Positions 49,203 to 62,745 of a DNA stretch of 64,000 nt are shown piece after piece; positions within the stretch are counted from its first letter, which is position 1, and each line of letters begins with the position of its first letter. The notes under the pieces were generated by a model. That model saw nothing but the letters and a program-made list of their open reading frames with translations, was not told where the DNA came from and made no database searches. A program made the position numbers and the translations under genes. The DNA is from Cardinalis cardinalis (Eukaryota; Chordata; Aves; Passeriformes; Cardinalidae): NCBI GenBank assembly GCA_014549065.1, contig JACDOX010000155.1, positions 1 to 64,000 of the forward strand, given 5' to 3'.

Positions 49203-52200
49203 TAACAAAAGAGATGGTGGATGTCATTGCCTGCCTGGTGCCATGCAGCNCACTAGTGCAAAGATCATGGATCAGCCTGGAATCTGCCAGTTCTGGCCCC
49301 TCCCAGCCATAGCCCTGGGCTGTGCCTCAGCATCTCCAGGAGCCTTCAGTGGCTCAGCGCCTCAGTGGATGCCCAGAGGTGTGAGTGAGTTCTACCAAAG
49401 CTCNGGGAGCTCCTTCCTTCCAGGGGAAGGGCATTTCCTTGCGCTGGAATGAAGTGGCAAACACGGAAATGTGTTTTGGCNGTGTTTCTGATGAGCATTG
49501 ATCCTGTGCTCAGATTTGCTGTTGCAAAGGTTAGAAGCTGACCAGCCTGAGACCGAACCTCTCCATTTACATAAANACAGCCTGCAGCCACAGCTCTTTC
49601 CTGATCTACTTAGCAAGCGCTCTGCTAAGAATTAATNAGCTCTGGAGACACAGAGGCAGAAAACGCGTGGTGGAAGGCATGAGACACGGGGTTGAAAGTG
49701 CAGTGGTGAGTCATGGCTGTGTTTCTGGGGCAGGCCAGGCTGGCACTGCTGCTTGCCCCTGTGTGCCTCAACAGCTCCTGCAGCTGCAGGGAAAAAGGAA
49801 TAAAAAGTAGATTTGGTTCCTGATGGATAGTGCAAGGGCATGGGGAAATAGGCAGGAAAATAATATAGGAAGCATTGATGGATTCCTCTGAAGAAAAAGT
49901 GTGCACTATTAAAGATAAACTAGTCACATGCTTCCAGTTAATTAAATTAGCAACAGGAGGCTATATGGGGAGAGCTGCTTTGCCATTTCTTAGAAAAATA
50001 AGGGCAAAGCTGTTATATTCAGCAAGCTGCTGATTAATTACTGTGAAGAAGCAGTATTTCACAGGAGTAGTCTGCCTTCTGAAATATATTAGCTGGCTTC
50101 TAAGTAATAAATTGGCACACATTCCTTATGTATGGAGCTGATCTGGTGATGCTGCTCCCCTGCAAGGAAATAGATACCTGGTTAGGGAAAGCTTTACTGT
50201 GGACATCAGTGACACCAACATTTGTGCATAGCCCCAGAAGATAGAGTTTATTTCTTCTGTCTTTTAATTTGTATATTTGACTTTAACACAGTTGTTTTAC
50301 ACTTCATTTTTGCTGTCTGTGTCTTGAAATGTAAGCACTTCTCAAGGATGTCATGGGATCATTTCCCTATTCAAAAACAATTTCTACACTCTCCCCTGAA
50401 GTATCAGAGAACAAAAGCTACTTGCTTTTATACCCTGATGCAAGTGTGCTTCAATCCATTCCTTTTTATTTCTGCCTGATAATGCAAGGAAATATCTGCC
50501 TGTCTTCTTCCAGTCTTGCATGTGGATGAAATATATGCCAATACATTCCTGCATCCACCAGCAGAAATAGTTTCAAATGAATTCTAAGAGAAAGTTTACT
50601 GTGTCTCCTGCTCCACAGAGCTGGTAGTAGCACTAATTGGCCAGGAATGCTGCAGGGTTGGAACAATGAGTGTTTGCTGTCACTCAGAAATAATTGCTGG
50701 ATGCTGTGAGTGAGACTCACTAAAAAAAAAACAGGTAATAGAGGGAAAATATTAGAAACAAAGTTTTCAAAGCCAGACTTAGATGCTCTTTCACTCTTGT
50801 GCTGGGCTCTGTTAGTGTGTGTAGTTTCAGCCACAGAGCCTGTGAACAGGACCTTGGATTTCCCTCTGTCAAAAAATTCCACTCAGGCTTCTTTGTTAAT
50901 TAGTTGGGTGTTTGGGAAGAAAGCTCTTGGTCACTGAAGTTAGGCTGGCAGGGAGAGCTAATGTGAGAAATTCAGCTTTTCCCTAGGGATAGCATGAACC
51001 AGAAATCTGAGGTTTGTGTTAGCAATTCCTCCTGATTGTTTACATTCTCTGAGAAACTCCTTTTAGTCTGCATTCAAATTAAAGAAAGACCTATTTTCAC
51101 AGATGCTAAGGATTAAAAAAAAAATGAGAGAGATAGAAATAATGAAGTCTACTTGGTGATATTGAGGGAGTTGAGAGGTGTCGTGTGTATGTCTGGCACA
51201 GCGGAGAATACAAATAATTTGGATTCCTCCTGCCTTTGAAATATTTCCATTTTCAGACTGATGCTTTTGGGTGAGGTTTTGGCCTCTTGATTTGAAAAAA
51301 AAAGTAAAATCAGAATAATTTTTGTTTGTTTGTTTTTCTGGCTGTAATCTATGAGTCTCTTACTTCATTAATCAATGAATGCCCAGAAATCCACCTAAGA
51401 AGTCACTGAAAAGAATCAAATGGGAAGTGGGAGATAAGAATAATGAAAATATCTCTATATATATTTAAATCTGATGGGTCCATTTTGTCTAAATGACTCT
51501 GCACTGGCAGCATCATCTCTGAGGCCATTTCTGTTGGCTGACAGGGAGCAGAAAGGTTAACAGAGCAGAAGGGAAAGGGCAGCTTTCAGACCCTGCTGCA
51601 TTACTGTGGTGAGAAACAGCAGCAGAGGCTGTGCCTTGAGCATCTGCTGTAAACTCCAGCTCACATCTTTCAGCTTTGAGGAATTTTGGGTGCTTGGCCT
51701 ATAAAGAGAGAACTCTGACATAAGCTTTTAGCTGCAGTAGAAGGATGTTTAGATGTTAATAGATACTGAACTCTGGTACAGTAAATTAAATTAAATGGGC
51801 CTTTTTGGTTTTAGAAATGCCTTTCTTAGGTGAGCATTCTAGCTCATTTCCTGGGATCAGCTTGTGGGTATATCTGTGTAACAGTGGCCAAAGAAAAAGT
51901 AAATTATTGGTTGCAGCAGCAGAGCCAATTCTGTCTCTCAGCAGCTGATCATGTTGATGACTAGTTTTGGCAGACGGGTAGAAATTTTGGAAATCTCTTG
52001 AGTAGTAGCACAAAATTACTCTCCAGGGTTATTTTAATTTATTTTTTCTTTGGTGTTAGTGGTTTGATTAGGATACTAGATTGCCTTTATTGCAAAGAAA
52101 ACATAGGTTTTGTGTTCTGTTTCATACAACTTTGCTAAGATACAAAAAAAGCATCAAAAATCAAAACTATCAAAATAACACTTCACTGTAATGCATAACA

Positions 52201-55200
52201 ATTGTTAATCAAGATAATTGTTCTCACCTATTGATAATGGCTCATNTATTCTTTTCAATCATTTTAAATACAGATGAATTTTAAAAGCAAAATTACTCTT
52301 GGGCATAAAGATCTCTCCTAGCATAATATAATCTAAATTTAATGTGATAATTGAGAGTTCTATGTGGTATTGCAGCTTAGTAATAGTATTATTACTGATT
52401 ACAGATAATGACTTAAATTTACACCGAGGCAGTGAAGCAAATACATTGTCAATACTAAAAGACTCCTAAATATACATTAACCAGTGGGGAATGACTGAAC
52501 CCAAAGGTATTTTGTAGGGAAGAACTCTGTGTTATGAGCGCTGACTTTGAGAAAACAATACTGAAAGGAAGCAATGCAGTTTAAGAGTTTCAAATGAGCA
52601 CTGATTTTCCAGAGTTTTGTTTGTACAGAAAATGATAGTTTGGGTATCAAAGCTCAGGCTTTGAAGGTGATGTTACAGTGCACACATCTGAAAATGTTGG
52701 GCCATACCCATAAGAAATGAGCTTCACACGTCACAGGCAGCTCCAAATCTTTGTTTAAATAAATTCAGTTGAGTAGAATAAAGACTGTGTAAAACTGAAT
52801 TCCTGACCACCACCAAATATCCACAACCTTGAGAAGAACCCGAAGGGTTTTTTTATGTGCTGTGATTATGTCCTGGCTAAAATATCTTAAAGATCCCAAA
52901 CTTTCCTGAGCAAGGGGGGCATATCCCTTGAGTTCTTTAGCAGAAGTAACACGATCCTGTATCTTTCCCTTCCATCTGAAGGAAACACCCAGCATAATTC
53001 TCAGAGTTCCTGCAGTTAAACCTGCTTGCAGTNAAGCACAATGTGTGTTACTGAGGTTCTGCCTATTTTCCTGCATTGCTGGGGCTCANGCACAAACCTT
53101 TGGGGGGTCAGGGTCCGTCCACACCTGGAAATTGCACAGAATTAGAGGAGAAGCTGCCTGGCTGCAGCAGGGATGTTCTGTCACACAGACCCTCGTGCTC
53201 AGCTCTGTGCTGCCCGTTCCTGCACTCTGAGCTGGATCAGTGCTCACACACCAGCATCACACTTGCTCTAAACTAAATCCATTTTATTGCAGTCACACTG
53301 GTACAATGCTAACGGGGAGTTAAGGTCTTCAATACAGCCTTAGAATGAGACATTTTTTTAACAGTGCCAGGAGAAATATTAAGTAATAAAGCAAATAAAA
53401 CTGCAATATATATTGTAAAACTGTCAACCAGCAAACAAGATAAATTCAAATACCTTTCATCTTGCCTGGATGAATTATTTCAATCTTGCTGTAAAGTGAT
53501 GTAGCTCAAACTGAGGATAAGCATGAATCACTCTCTATCNTAACAACTGTATTACAGTTTAATACAACAGAGGGTTTTGGTTTTGTTTAGTTTTAATGAA
53601 CTTACAGAGTGGCACCCAATGGTAAAATCTGACTTGGCGAGCTTTTTGAATGATTGAAAAATACTGTGATAAGGTACAAAGAATTAGGTTTGCAATCCTC
53701 AAGGCACTACTTTCTGGAACAAAAAAAATTACACAAGGAAATCAAAAGAGAAGTATTTTCTTATTTGTATCATTAGGGACCTTTGGTATTTACCTTGNTG
53801 AGTTTCAAGGATTTACATAATTAGTTTACTGATTGGGGGTAGATTTTACTGAAGATAATCCATTGTTACAAAATAACATGGAGATAGTTTTCAAAGTCAC
53901 AACATTAATGTGTTCTGCTAATCTGATCCCAGTAGGTGGATTTTTACATGAAGCTTCTCAGACTTTAGAAATGAGAGTGTCAAGACTTTTACTGATTACC
54001 ATCTGGAAGACTGAATGCTTACTGTGTTTTGTAATCACTAAGTTTAGTTCCNGTGGTTTTGGAATAGTGATTCTGGNATAAAGCACAATTTCTGCTCCTT
54101 AGTAGTAATAAAGGAAGACTTGGAGTTTTTTGGAATACNTAGATAAATCATATAGGATTTAGTCATTTTTTTATTAATTATTTTAGTATCCCATATTGTG
54201 AAATAAGTAGCTCAAAAGAGAGCTTAAGGACGNGTCTGAGGAATATGTAATAGAAGGTCTTTGGGTGAAAAATACTTGACTAATTTGAATCATTTAGAAA
54301 GTAAGCTGCAAGAGGCTGAAACCATGCTGGCCACAGGTTTTGTGCCAGATTTTCCAAANAATTCACCTGCCATTTGAGAAAGGTACAGGACAAAGACATG
54401 TTTTCATGGGTCATGTAGAAAGTAAGGAAAGTCAGGGAGGTTAAAGGGAGAAAAAAGGGAAACTACTCTCNTGCAGGTTGTGGTGCTTGAAGTGTGGCTT
54501 CAAAAGTGTTGATGAGAAATGCAAAAAAAAAAAAATTGTTGGTGCTGGTAAGAGATGGAAAAACCTCTGATAGACTGTAGAAATGAGTTTTGTGTGAAGG
54601 TCCAGTTATTGGATAGTGGCTCTAGTGAATCACAGAACTGGAACAAGCCTGACAGACAAATCAGGTGGAACTAATACAATCCATCAGCATGGAGTGCTGG
54701 TAAAATAACAGCTGATATAAAAGGACATTGCTTGTGGAAAGTTTTCTGTAGTTTTGCATCTTCCTGAAAGAAAGAAAATCCTCTCTAGTGAAGTACACAC
54801 AATAAAATACCTCCTCTATATAAAATAAACTCTTTTGTTGTGAATAGGCAGAAATTTGAGTAAACAGATGCTGATGAAAGCNTGGAAAGCAGCAAGAAAG
54901 TAATTACCTGTGGAGTTTTGGTTTTGTTGTATCCAGAAGGGGCTTGGAAGGGCTTTTGGTCTAAACATAAAACTAAAAAGAAATACCTTTTTTATACCAT
55001 AGTAGCAAGGAATGGATAGTACAAATTATCTTATGCTTACAGACACAAGCCCAAAGGGCACGTGTAGATCTGCATCACAAGGAGCTCAGAGCCTCAGCGT
55101 TTCATCCACACCACTGTGCAGCTTCTGAGAGNACAAGGACTGCTGGTTTGAGAGAGACAGTAAAAGGAGCAGCACNTGGAAGAGGCACTCTGAATTCTGT

Positions 55201-58200
55201 GTCATTCCTTACAGTATTTGACCCCAGCGCTGGGAGTTGTAATAGCCTGANTACAGGGGTGTGGTGGGAAGGGCCCCTGAGCCCTGCTGGCAATTTGCCT
55301 GTGCAGCTCCAGAAGGGCTGGGGGATCCTTCCCTTGTGTGGGGAGGGCTCTGCTGGATTCCCCCAGGGAGGGAGGAGGCAGGGTTGGGCTGCAGGCTCTG
55401 CCGGGNACAGCGGCAGCTCTGCCCTCCCACAGCCCAGGCGTTCGTTCAAAAGCAATGCAGCTCCACAAGAAGCACAGGGCTTAGGATCAGGTGTGCCTGG
55501 TCTGGGAGTGGAGGGGGAGCAGGAGAGTTTAATGACACTCATAGCTACTGGAGCTGAGGGCAAGAGAGCAAATAGGATCATCTTGTGGGTTGGTGCAGTT
55601 TTTCTCCAGATGATTTTTGAAGAGATCACAGGGCAGCATTGCTGAGAGAAGAGTTTAAAAACTGATGGCNTAGAGCTTGATAGTCAATAACAGCATAAGA
55701 TGTCTTTTTTATTTTTTAACTGCATATTGATGAATTTAGTAAAATTTATTTCCTGCCATNATTTGTTACAGCAGATTGTGATGGAGTACAGGAATACAGC
55801 GCACTGAGCACCGTGTATTAATCCAGTTTAGGCAGCACACTGCTGCACCCTAACAGAGTACAGAGGGCCTCTTTTCCCTGTGGCTGCCAAAATTCATTTG
55901 CAGCTGAAGGAATCTTCCTCACCATAAGAGCTGCTGCTGCAGACCAGCATCTCTGAATTCCCCAAGGCTCAGGGGTGTCTGGGGCATCCCTGTGTGCACA
56001 CCTGGCTGCAATTCACTACAAAATGCNTTAATGCCAGAAAGGTACCATGCAGGGGACCAGTTCTGAGCTCCTCTGCTTGTGGCTTTGATGTGCTCAAAAC
56101 CTAGCATTGGGACCATGCTTTTGTAATTTCCACCATCACTTCCAAAGGTTCAGCCAGTCCTGGGGAGCCAGTGGCTCACAGGAGTAGAGTAGGAGTTCTG
56201 GCTTTGTTGCTGGTCTAAAAGAAATACCAGTGGAGGACGCTAAAGCTGCATCCTGATTCACAGGATGTGTCTTCTCTCAAGCTCAAATGTGTTCCAGGGA
56301 TTTCATCACCAAATTTCTACCCCTGAAAGGAATTTTGGTAATCAATTGACTCTGAAAGGAATAAGGTAATCATTTTCTATACTACTGCAGGAAAAATACT
56401 ACTTTCTTGAAGCTTATCTTAATAATAAGTGTTGCTGAGAAAAGATGTGCCAGTGTAAATCAAATTGAGTGTCCATTGTGGCTCNGTGCAGTTTCTGAGA
56501 TAATGCACAGTCCCACAGAAATTCTATAGCACTTTGCTGCAAATAAAAGTTTGTTTTCAGCTATCAGTGCTGAATGCCCCTGAGCTGTCCTAACCTGCTG
56601 GAATTCCCTGTGTTGATGGATCAAATTTCAGGCTCTTCTCCTCTTTTATCATGTAGAAAAGCTCACGCCAAACTGATAATCTAGGCACTGCTCTTTAGTG
56701 CTTCTAAATATTTAATTTGTTGTTGATTCTGCCTTTTTTTTCTGCTTTATCCCTGTTGACTCTGTAAGTAAAGCCTGGCAAGATTTGGCTCAGTTATTCT
56801 GTAATTACAAGGCTTTAAATCTCTTTTTCTTTGAATTTTACTGAGAGAAAACAAATACTCATTGACGTCAGCAGGAGCTTGCAGGAATAAGGAAGGGGTG
56901 CAAACAGCACAGCTCTGCAGCTGCAGCTCTCCATCCAGAAGATGTATCACTTAATAGGTATCTTCAGCAGCCAAGGGAGGACTCTCAGTTTGCCTGGAGC
57001 ATCAGTTTTTATTCCTTTGACATTTTTCTCATCTTGGGTCTGGTTTTAGTCTTGCTGCCATGGCAACATACAGAGAGNCTAAAAGGTACTCCAGAGAAAA
57101 GGTCTCTCCTCACTGACAGGCAGCAGAAGGGAATAGAGGCCATTGCTGCTGTTTGCAGCTGCAAATAGCACTGGGGGGATGAAAGGGATACAGAAAGTAT
57201 TTTCTGTTTGCACGTGTGCAGGCAAAACCTTTGGTGCAAAAGTTCAGTGTGGCAGGGCATAAACAGAGGTGTTGGANAAAATCATTTCTGCTCTCAGATG
57301 GGTTTGAGCAGGACAGGACACTACATAATGTGACATGACATGGAAAGAGACTTCATGATCCAAGTTTTTCCTGTAGGAAAAACACTCTAATCAGCTCAAA
57401 ATCATTGCTAGTGATGCTGAATTTTTACNTTTTGATTGTATCCCTGTTTTTTCCATGCCCATGTGGGTGTTTATGAAAATTGGGCCCCACATACCCTGAG
57501 TTTGATGTTGTCTTCTTACATATGCTCAGTGCTCAATTTCTGCATCTTAAGAGCTGGCTGCATTCACCACAGGCAGGAATAGAGCCTATTCAAAATCCTG
57601 TAAATATTATGCTGCTTTTCCATCTGCCATGCAAGCTGCTGCATACCCTCAGCCTCCAGGAGAACAGAGTCTGGGAGGTCTCTTCAGAATTAATGGAGTA
57701 GATGAGACAGGAGAATCCAGGCTGGCTGCAGATGTGGGATTGCCAGTCTCCCGTGTACCCAGCTCCCACACAAACAGGTAATTGAAGGATTTTGTCACNG
57801 CAGATAAGGCAATTTCACACTAGAAGCACTTTTCTGCTGGCTATTCTGCTCCACAGTCAAGGGAAATATTCCTATCACGAATGCAGATCATTCCCAGGGA
57901 AGTGTGCTGTGCTGAATACAGGTTATTCCATTGCTCTCAAGGGAAATAATCCCCCACAGCAAAGGATGGCTTTGTCCAAATAACTGTGTCTGGTAGGATA
58001 ACTGTCACTAATCACACAGGAAAACTGTTTCGTTTTTTTTTTTACAAAAGCTTGTACAGAAGACAACCTGAGAAAGGGAAGTATTGCAAACTCACTTAAA
58101 AAATAAAAACAAAAAGGCTTTGAAAAAAACCAGCATGTTTCCCACTGAAATTTTACCCCGCAACATTATCTTGTTGTTATCCTGTTTGTACCACCAAACA

Positions 58201-61200
58201 TGAGAGACATTTCAAGATNATCAAGGAGAAAACAACAGGACTAAATTTTGACAGATGCCTCTTTTGGGAGGAGAAGGGAGTTGTGAGCAGAGGAGCCAGT
58301 GGCTGCTGGCCATGTGNGTGTCCTGGCTGCCAGGGAGCTGTGGTGCTGTGTTGCACTAACCCCACACCANGGCTGTCCCCTCCCGGAGCCCCGCAGGGCT
58401 GGGTGGCTGCAAAGGGACATTTCCCTCTGCTCCGTGCCTCCCCTGCCCTGACAGCCCGGCAGGGTCTGCAGGGAGTGGAGCACCACAGGTTCAGGAGCTG
58501 CTGCCCTTGGTTCCTCCTGCCTCTTCCCTTCCACAGAGCAGACAGACAAAGTCCAGAGGTCAGATGATGTGGTTTTTCTTNGCAGTGACTGCAGTGTTAG
58601 TTTTAAAAGCCATATATACCAAAACCATGAAAGAAAACTCTTCTCCTGGTCTGAGAAGTGCATCTGCAATTAGAATGCAGCTCACAAGCCATATGAAAGA
58701 GAGCATGGCTTTGTAATAGAACACAGCAGTGAGCCTGATAAAAATTATTTTGCTCTACAGCACTAATGAAAGCTNTAGTATTAAAGCTTGGCTTATGTGG
58801 GATCTCAGCTAGAATCAACTGCAGTATGCATCTTTTTTTCTTCATTACTGTCTAGAAATAATGCTTAAATAATTATTCTTGATATTATTGTTAGTAATTC
58901 TAATGGAGGCAGCTCTGGGCTCATTGCAATAGTGCCAGTTATGAGCAGCAACAGGACAGAGTCAGCCCTAGAATGAAAAATGGGCATGTTTTTAATTCAG
59001 ATTATTTTTTCATAAATGTGAAGGAGATTTGGATCATTACCTGTGACACTTGGGTTGCCAAAGTAACCTTGCCTAGCCAGCTGATGTTTGCACAGCCCAT
59101 GGCACTGTCACCATGGAGACCTGTCCATGTGATTTTGCAGGCATGATGCAGTCGCAGGCGTCTCAGAGAGGAATTAATTGTTGGTGAGCAAAGCTCGTGC
59201 AGACAGCCCTGCCCTGGCAGACAGACAGGCACTCAAACACCAGCTAAATTCTTCATTTGTGTTTTAGCTGCACAGAGAGGAGCAGGGCAGGGGTAGCAGG
59301 AGGGAGCTCTCTGGGCTGCACTAAGGCAAACACTGAGTTCTCCTGATGGAAAGTTCATGCTCAGATTGGGAGGAGTGGTCAGAGAGTGCTGATCTGTGTA
59401 AAACCCATGCTTGAATGACAATATTCATTTACAGAACATTTGTTTGAGTGATTGAAGGCTATGGAACACTCCAGGTATTCCTTTTTTCTCCTCCCAGTAC
59501 CTGCTCTCCCTCACTCATGTGCAACCTGGTGATGTCAGGGAAATTACAGCAGTAGAGCAGGGGCTGAAATCTGTCTATATATACAGGATATTCAAAATTC
59601 TCCTCCAAAAGTAGCTGTCGTGCTGTGCTTTCCATTCTGACCTCTGATGAACCTCACAGTGGGACTGTGAAGTGGATTTTGGATCTGTTTTGCACAATAC
59701 CAGATCAAAGACCACCCAAACCTTTTGATAAGAGATATGGTTCTGTTTCTGATGGTCAAGGAGGCTAAAGGGTGCTCCCTCCTTCCTCCCCATATTCTCT
59801 GGAGAACAGAATTCAGCCAGCCTGAAGGTAAAGTCATTTTGCTGAGGAGAAATGCTTTGTTCCACCTCTTTTACTTAATTATGAATGGGCTGGATGACGA
59901 CAGCAGGTCAGAAGGTGCTGTTGCTATTTCTGGGTGCTGCAGCTGTGATGAGCAGGCTGCAGCAGGAGCAGGTGGGGGTTCTGTGACATGACATACACCC
60001 CTCAAGGAGACACAGCCCAGGCTTCAGAAACTGCCCAAGAGCCAGGACTGAACGGGTGAGCCAGCAGGAGAACAGTGTCGCTGGGTTTGGGGCATGCAGT
60101 GACATTGACGTTGGGGAATTGCTGTGAAGCATCCCTGGAGCNCCAGCTTTGGAGATGTCTGTGTTGGACACTCTCTTATGTGAAACAACCCCACCAAAAA
60201 ATGGATGTTTAAAAATAATACTGGGCAGAAGTGCCCACAGGAGGGGGTGTGGGCAGAAGGGCCTTGGGTTGGTGGCCAGATGCAGGGAGCAAGTGTTGCT
60301 CCTTTTGTTTTTGCTTTTGGTCTGAAGAATCAGCTGAAGGATTAAAGGGGGGGGTGTATCTGGAAAAGCAGGGCTTTAGGCTGATGTGTGCAGCACAGCT
60401 TAAAATTTATGAGGGGATTATTTCATGGCTAGAGGGGAGCAGTCATGACATGCTGGAAGGCTTGGACATTTTCAGTGTGTAAGCAGAGGATGAAAGGTGA
60501 TTCTTTGAGATGATGTATAAAAATAAACAGTAATCTTGAACCTAAAGGTGTGGAACTAATGAGAGGGAAAATTGCAATTGTAGATCATAGGCTGAGCTGA
60601 TGCTCTGCTTCCCTGTGCCCATCTGGTACTGAGGAATGTTTCCTTTGGGTGCTGATAACCTTTCTGACAGCTCGTGATNATACAGTGTTGGAATGACTGG
60701 GGGGTTTTACAGATTACACTGAGATAATTGAATTAATATCACTCCTGATGTGGATTAAATTTGTAATCTTAGCATAAGATTCTTNAGCCTTTCATACCAT
60801 GGCCTGATTTATCAAAAGGGGAGTGAAGGATTCCTTTATTGTGAGTAGAAATCCTTTCAAATACCTCAGGGAATAGCACTGTCATCAGAGGGCCTCGAGA
60901 AAAGAAAGGGCAAAGCCCTNTGCCAATAAACCTGCCTGAGCTGACAGTGAGGGGTGAAGGAGTTGTCTGCAAAAATGGAACTGNAATCTGTAGCTGGGAG
61001 TTTGTGCAACAGACTGCATCCAGCCTCATGCAGCTAAAGAAAATCCACTCTTCTCCTGCACCACTGCCTTTCAGTGGCTTTTTTTTTTTTCTGAAGTAAA
61101 TGTAGAACCTCACTAAAAAAAAAATCAATAAAATTAATCACATTACTGAGCTAAACAGCTTCATGTAGGATGATGAAAACATTGTGTTGTGACATTTCCA

Positions 61201-62710
61201 CTAGGAAGCTGTTCCATGGCATGTTGCCTTCATTGTTCCTCCCTCCTAAACTCCACATTACTGACGTGGGCCTGGAGCCCCCAGTGTGTTGTGCTGGCAG
61301 AGAGAGTGGTTTCATGATCCAGCTTCCCAGTCTCTTTCATTTTACTCCTGAGACTGGTTCCTTGTAGGAGCCAAATGCAGAAATGGATCATTATGTTTAA
61401 AATAACATCCGAAGGCTTGAAAATAGCATCCATTTCTTAGGTAGGCTGCATTTCTCTTTCACACTGAGAAATGGTGCAGCAGATAATTAGTTATACATTT
61501 TCCACTGAAATTTCCCTGTATTTATAAAGCAGTAGACTGCTCTTGCTATGTTCTAACAGCAAAATGAAGTTCCAGAGCCAACTGAATGTCAGCAAGAATT
61601 TATGAATACGTCAGTAGAGATTACTGTTGGCTCTTGATNTTGAATGCAAGCAGACAACAAATTAGTTTGGTAGTAAAATGGGTAAGTAAGTGGGGGCCTG
61701 ACTNTAGCAATACAAAGTTGGAGCATAATTATTTGTTTCAGGCATGTATTATTTATAGAGGACAAGACTTGCACCCAGGAAAGTGTCTCTATTCAGGAAC
61801 TTTCCAAAGGAAAAGGAACCAGGACAGCAGAGATGGAGACCTGAAATNAAAGAATTAAGATGAAAAGGCAGACAAGAAATCTATCCCAGTTACTGATTCC
61901 ACCTGGGAAAACTAAAAACAAACAAGAGAAATCCAAGGAGAACATAGGGAAAAAAGGAGAATTAAGGCAGGTGTACGGTATGTATTTCAGGGAAAAGGGA
62001 GTCTTTTAGTTGATTTTAAATGGACTGGTTTTACACCCTAACATCAAAAGCTGTGGAAAAACAGAGTAATCTGAAGCTGGCTGTAAATATGCAAATACAA
62101 TGCCAGTATGTTATATTAGTTGTTCTGTTTGGAATACACCTTAGTTTTCATTGTTTTAGCAGGTACTGTTTGAGTAAAAATTGTGTAGTGCCTGCTATTT
62201 TTAATTTCAATAGGAAAATCCTTTTTGTCTGGTCAGAGTGGTTACAGGTAATAACATGCTTAATTTGGAGCTTTTTTAACCTATATTTCTCAAAGAGAAG
62301 TGTATTGCAAATTAGTCAGGAGCACTGACAGAGACTTCATTAAACTTCTCTAAGTCATTTGTGGGTATATTGTGATTCCTGAAATCTGGTTTCTTACTTG
62401 CTGTAGTAGTGCTTCACTATCTGCTATTATTAGTACTTTACTATGTAGCAGGAAGAAACTGACATAATTATTATTCTCTTTTTTCTATGCAAGCTTGTAT
62501 TTTACTTTGAAGGAAAATTGCTGTCAGCTCACTAAAGACAGAATAACTGCAATAAANTCATGCCATGCTCCCAGTGCATTCACAGGTGCTGTGTTCAGCA
62601 GTGGGAGATAGTTTATGACTGTTACTGTAGAGGATTCCCTTTTGCTTTCAATGAAATAAAAACTTTGCAAATCATTAACTGAAGAGAAATTGAAATATGG
62701 GTTTTCTTGA

Positions 62711-62745
62711 GAGATATATCAATATATATATCAATATATATCAAT
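62711..62745 (+). repeat. AT-rich simple repeat (ATATATCA units)
   Basis: Three to four imperfect copies of an ATATATCA-like unit. Confidence 0.8.

Noticed and set aside
56390..56430. K-L-I-L coding match as a candidate VAT1L exon 8
   Set aside because: The residues before it do not match the expected G-N-I-G segment, and no suitable acceptor or donor surrounds it.
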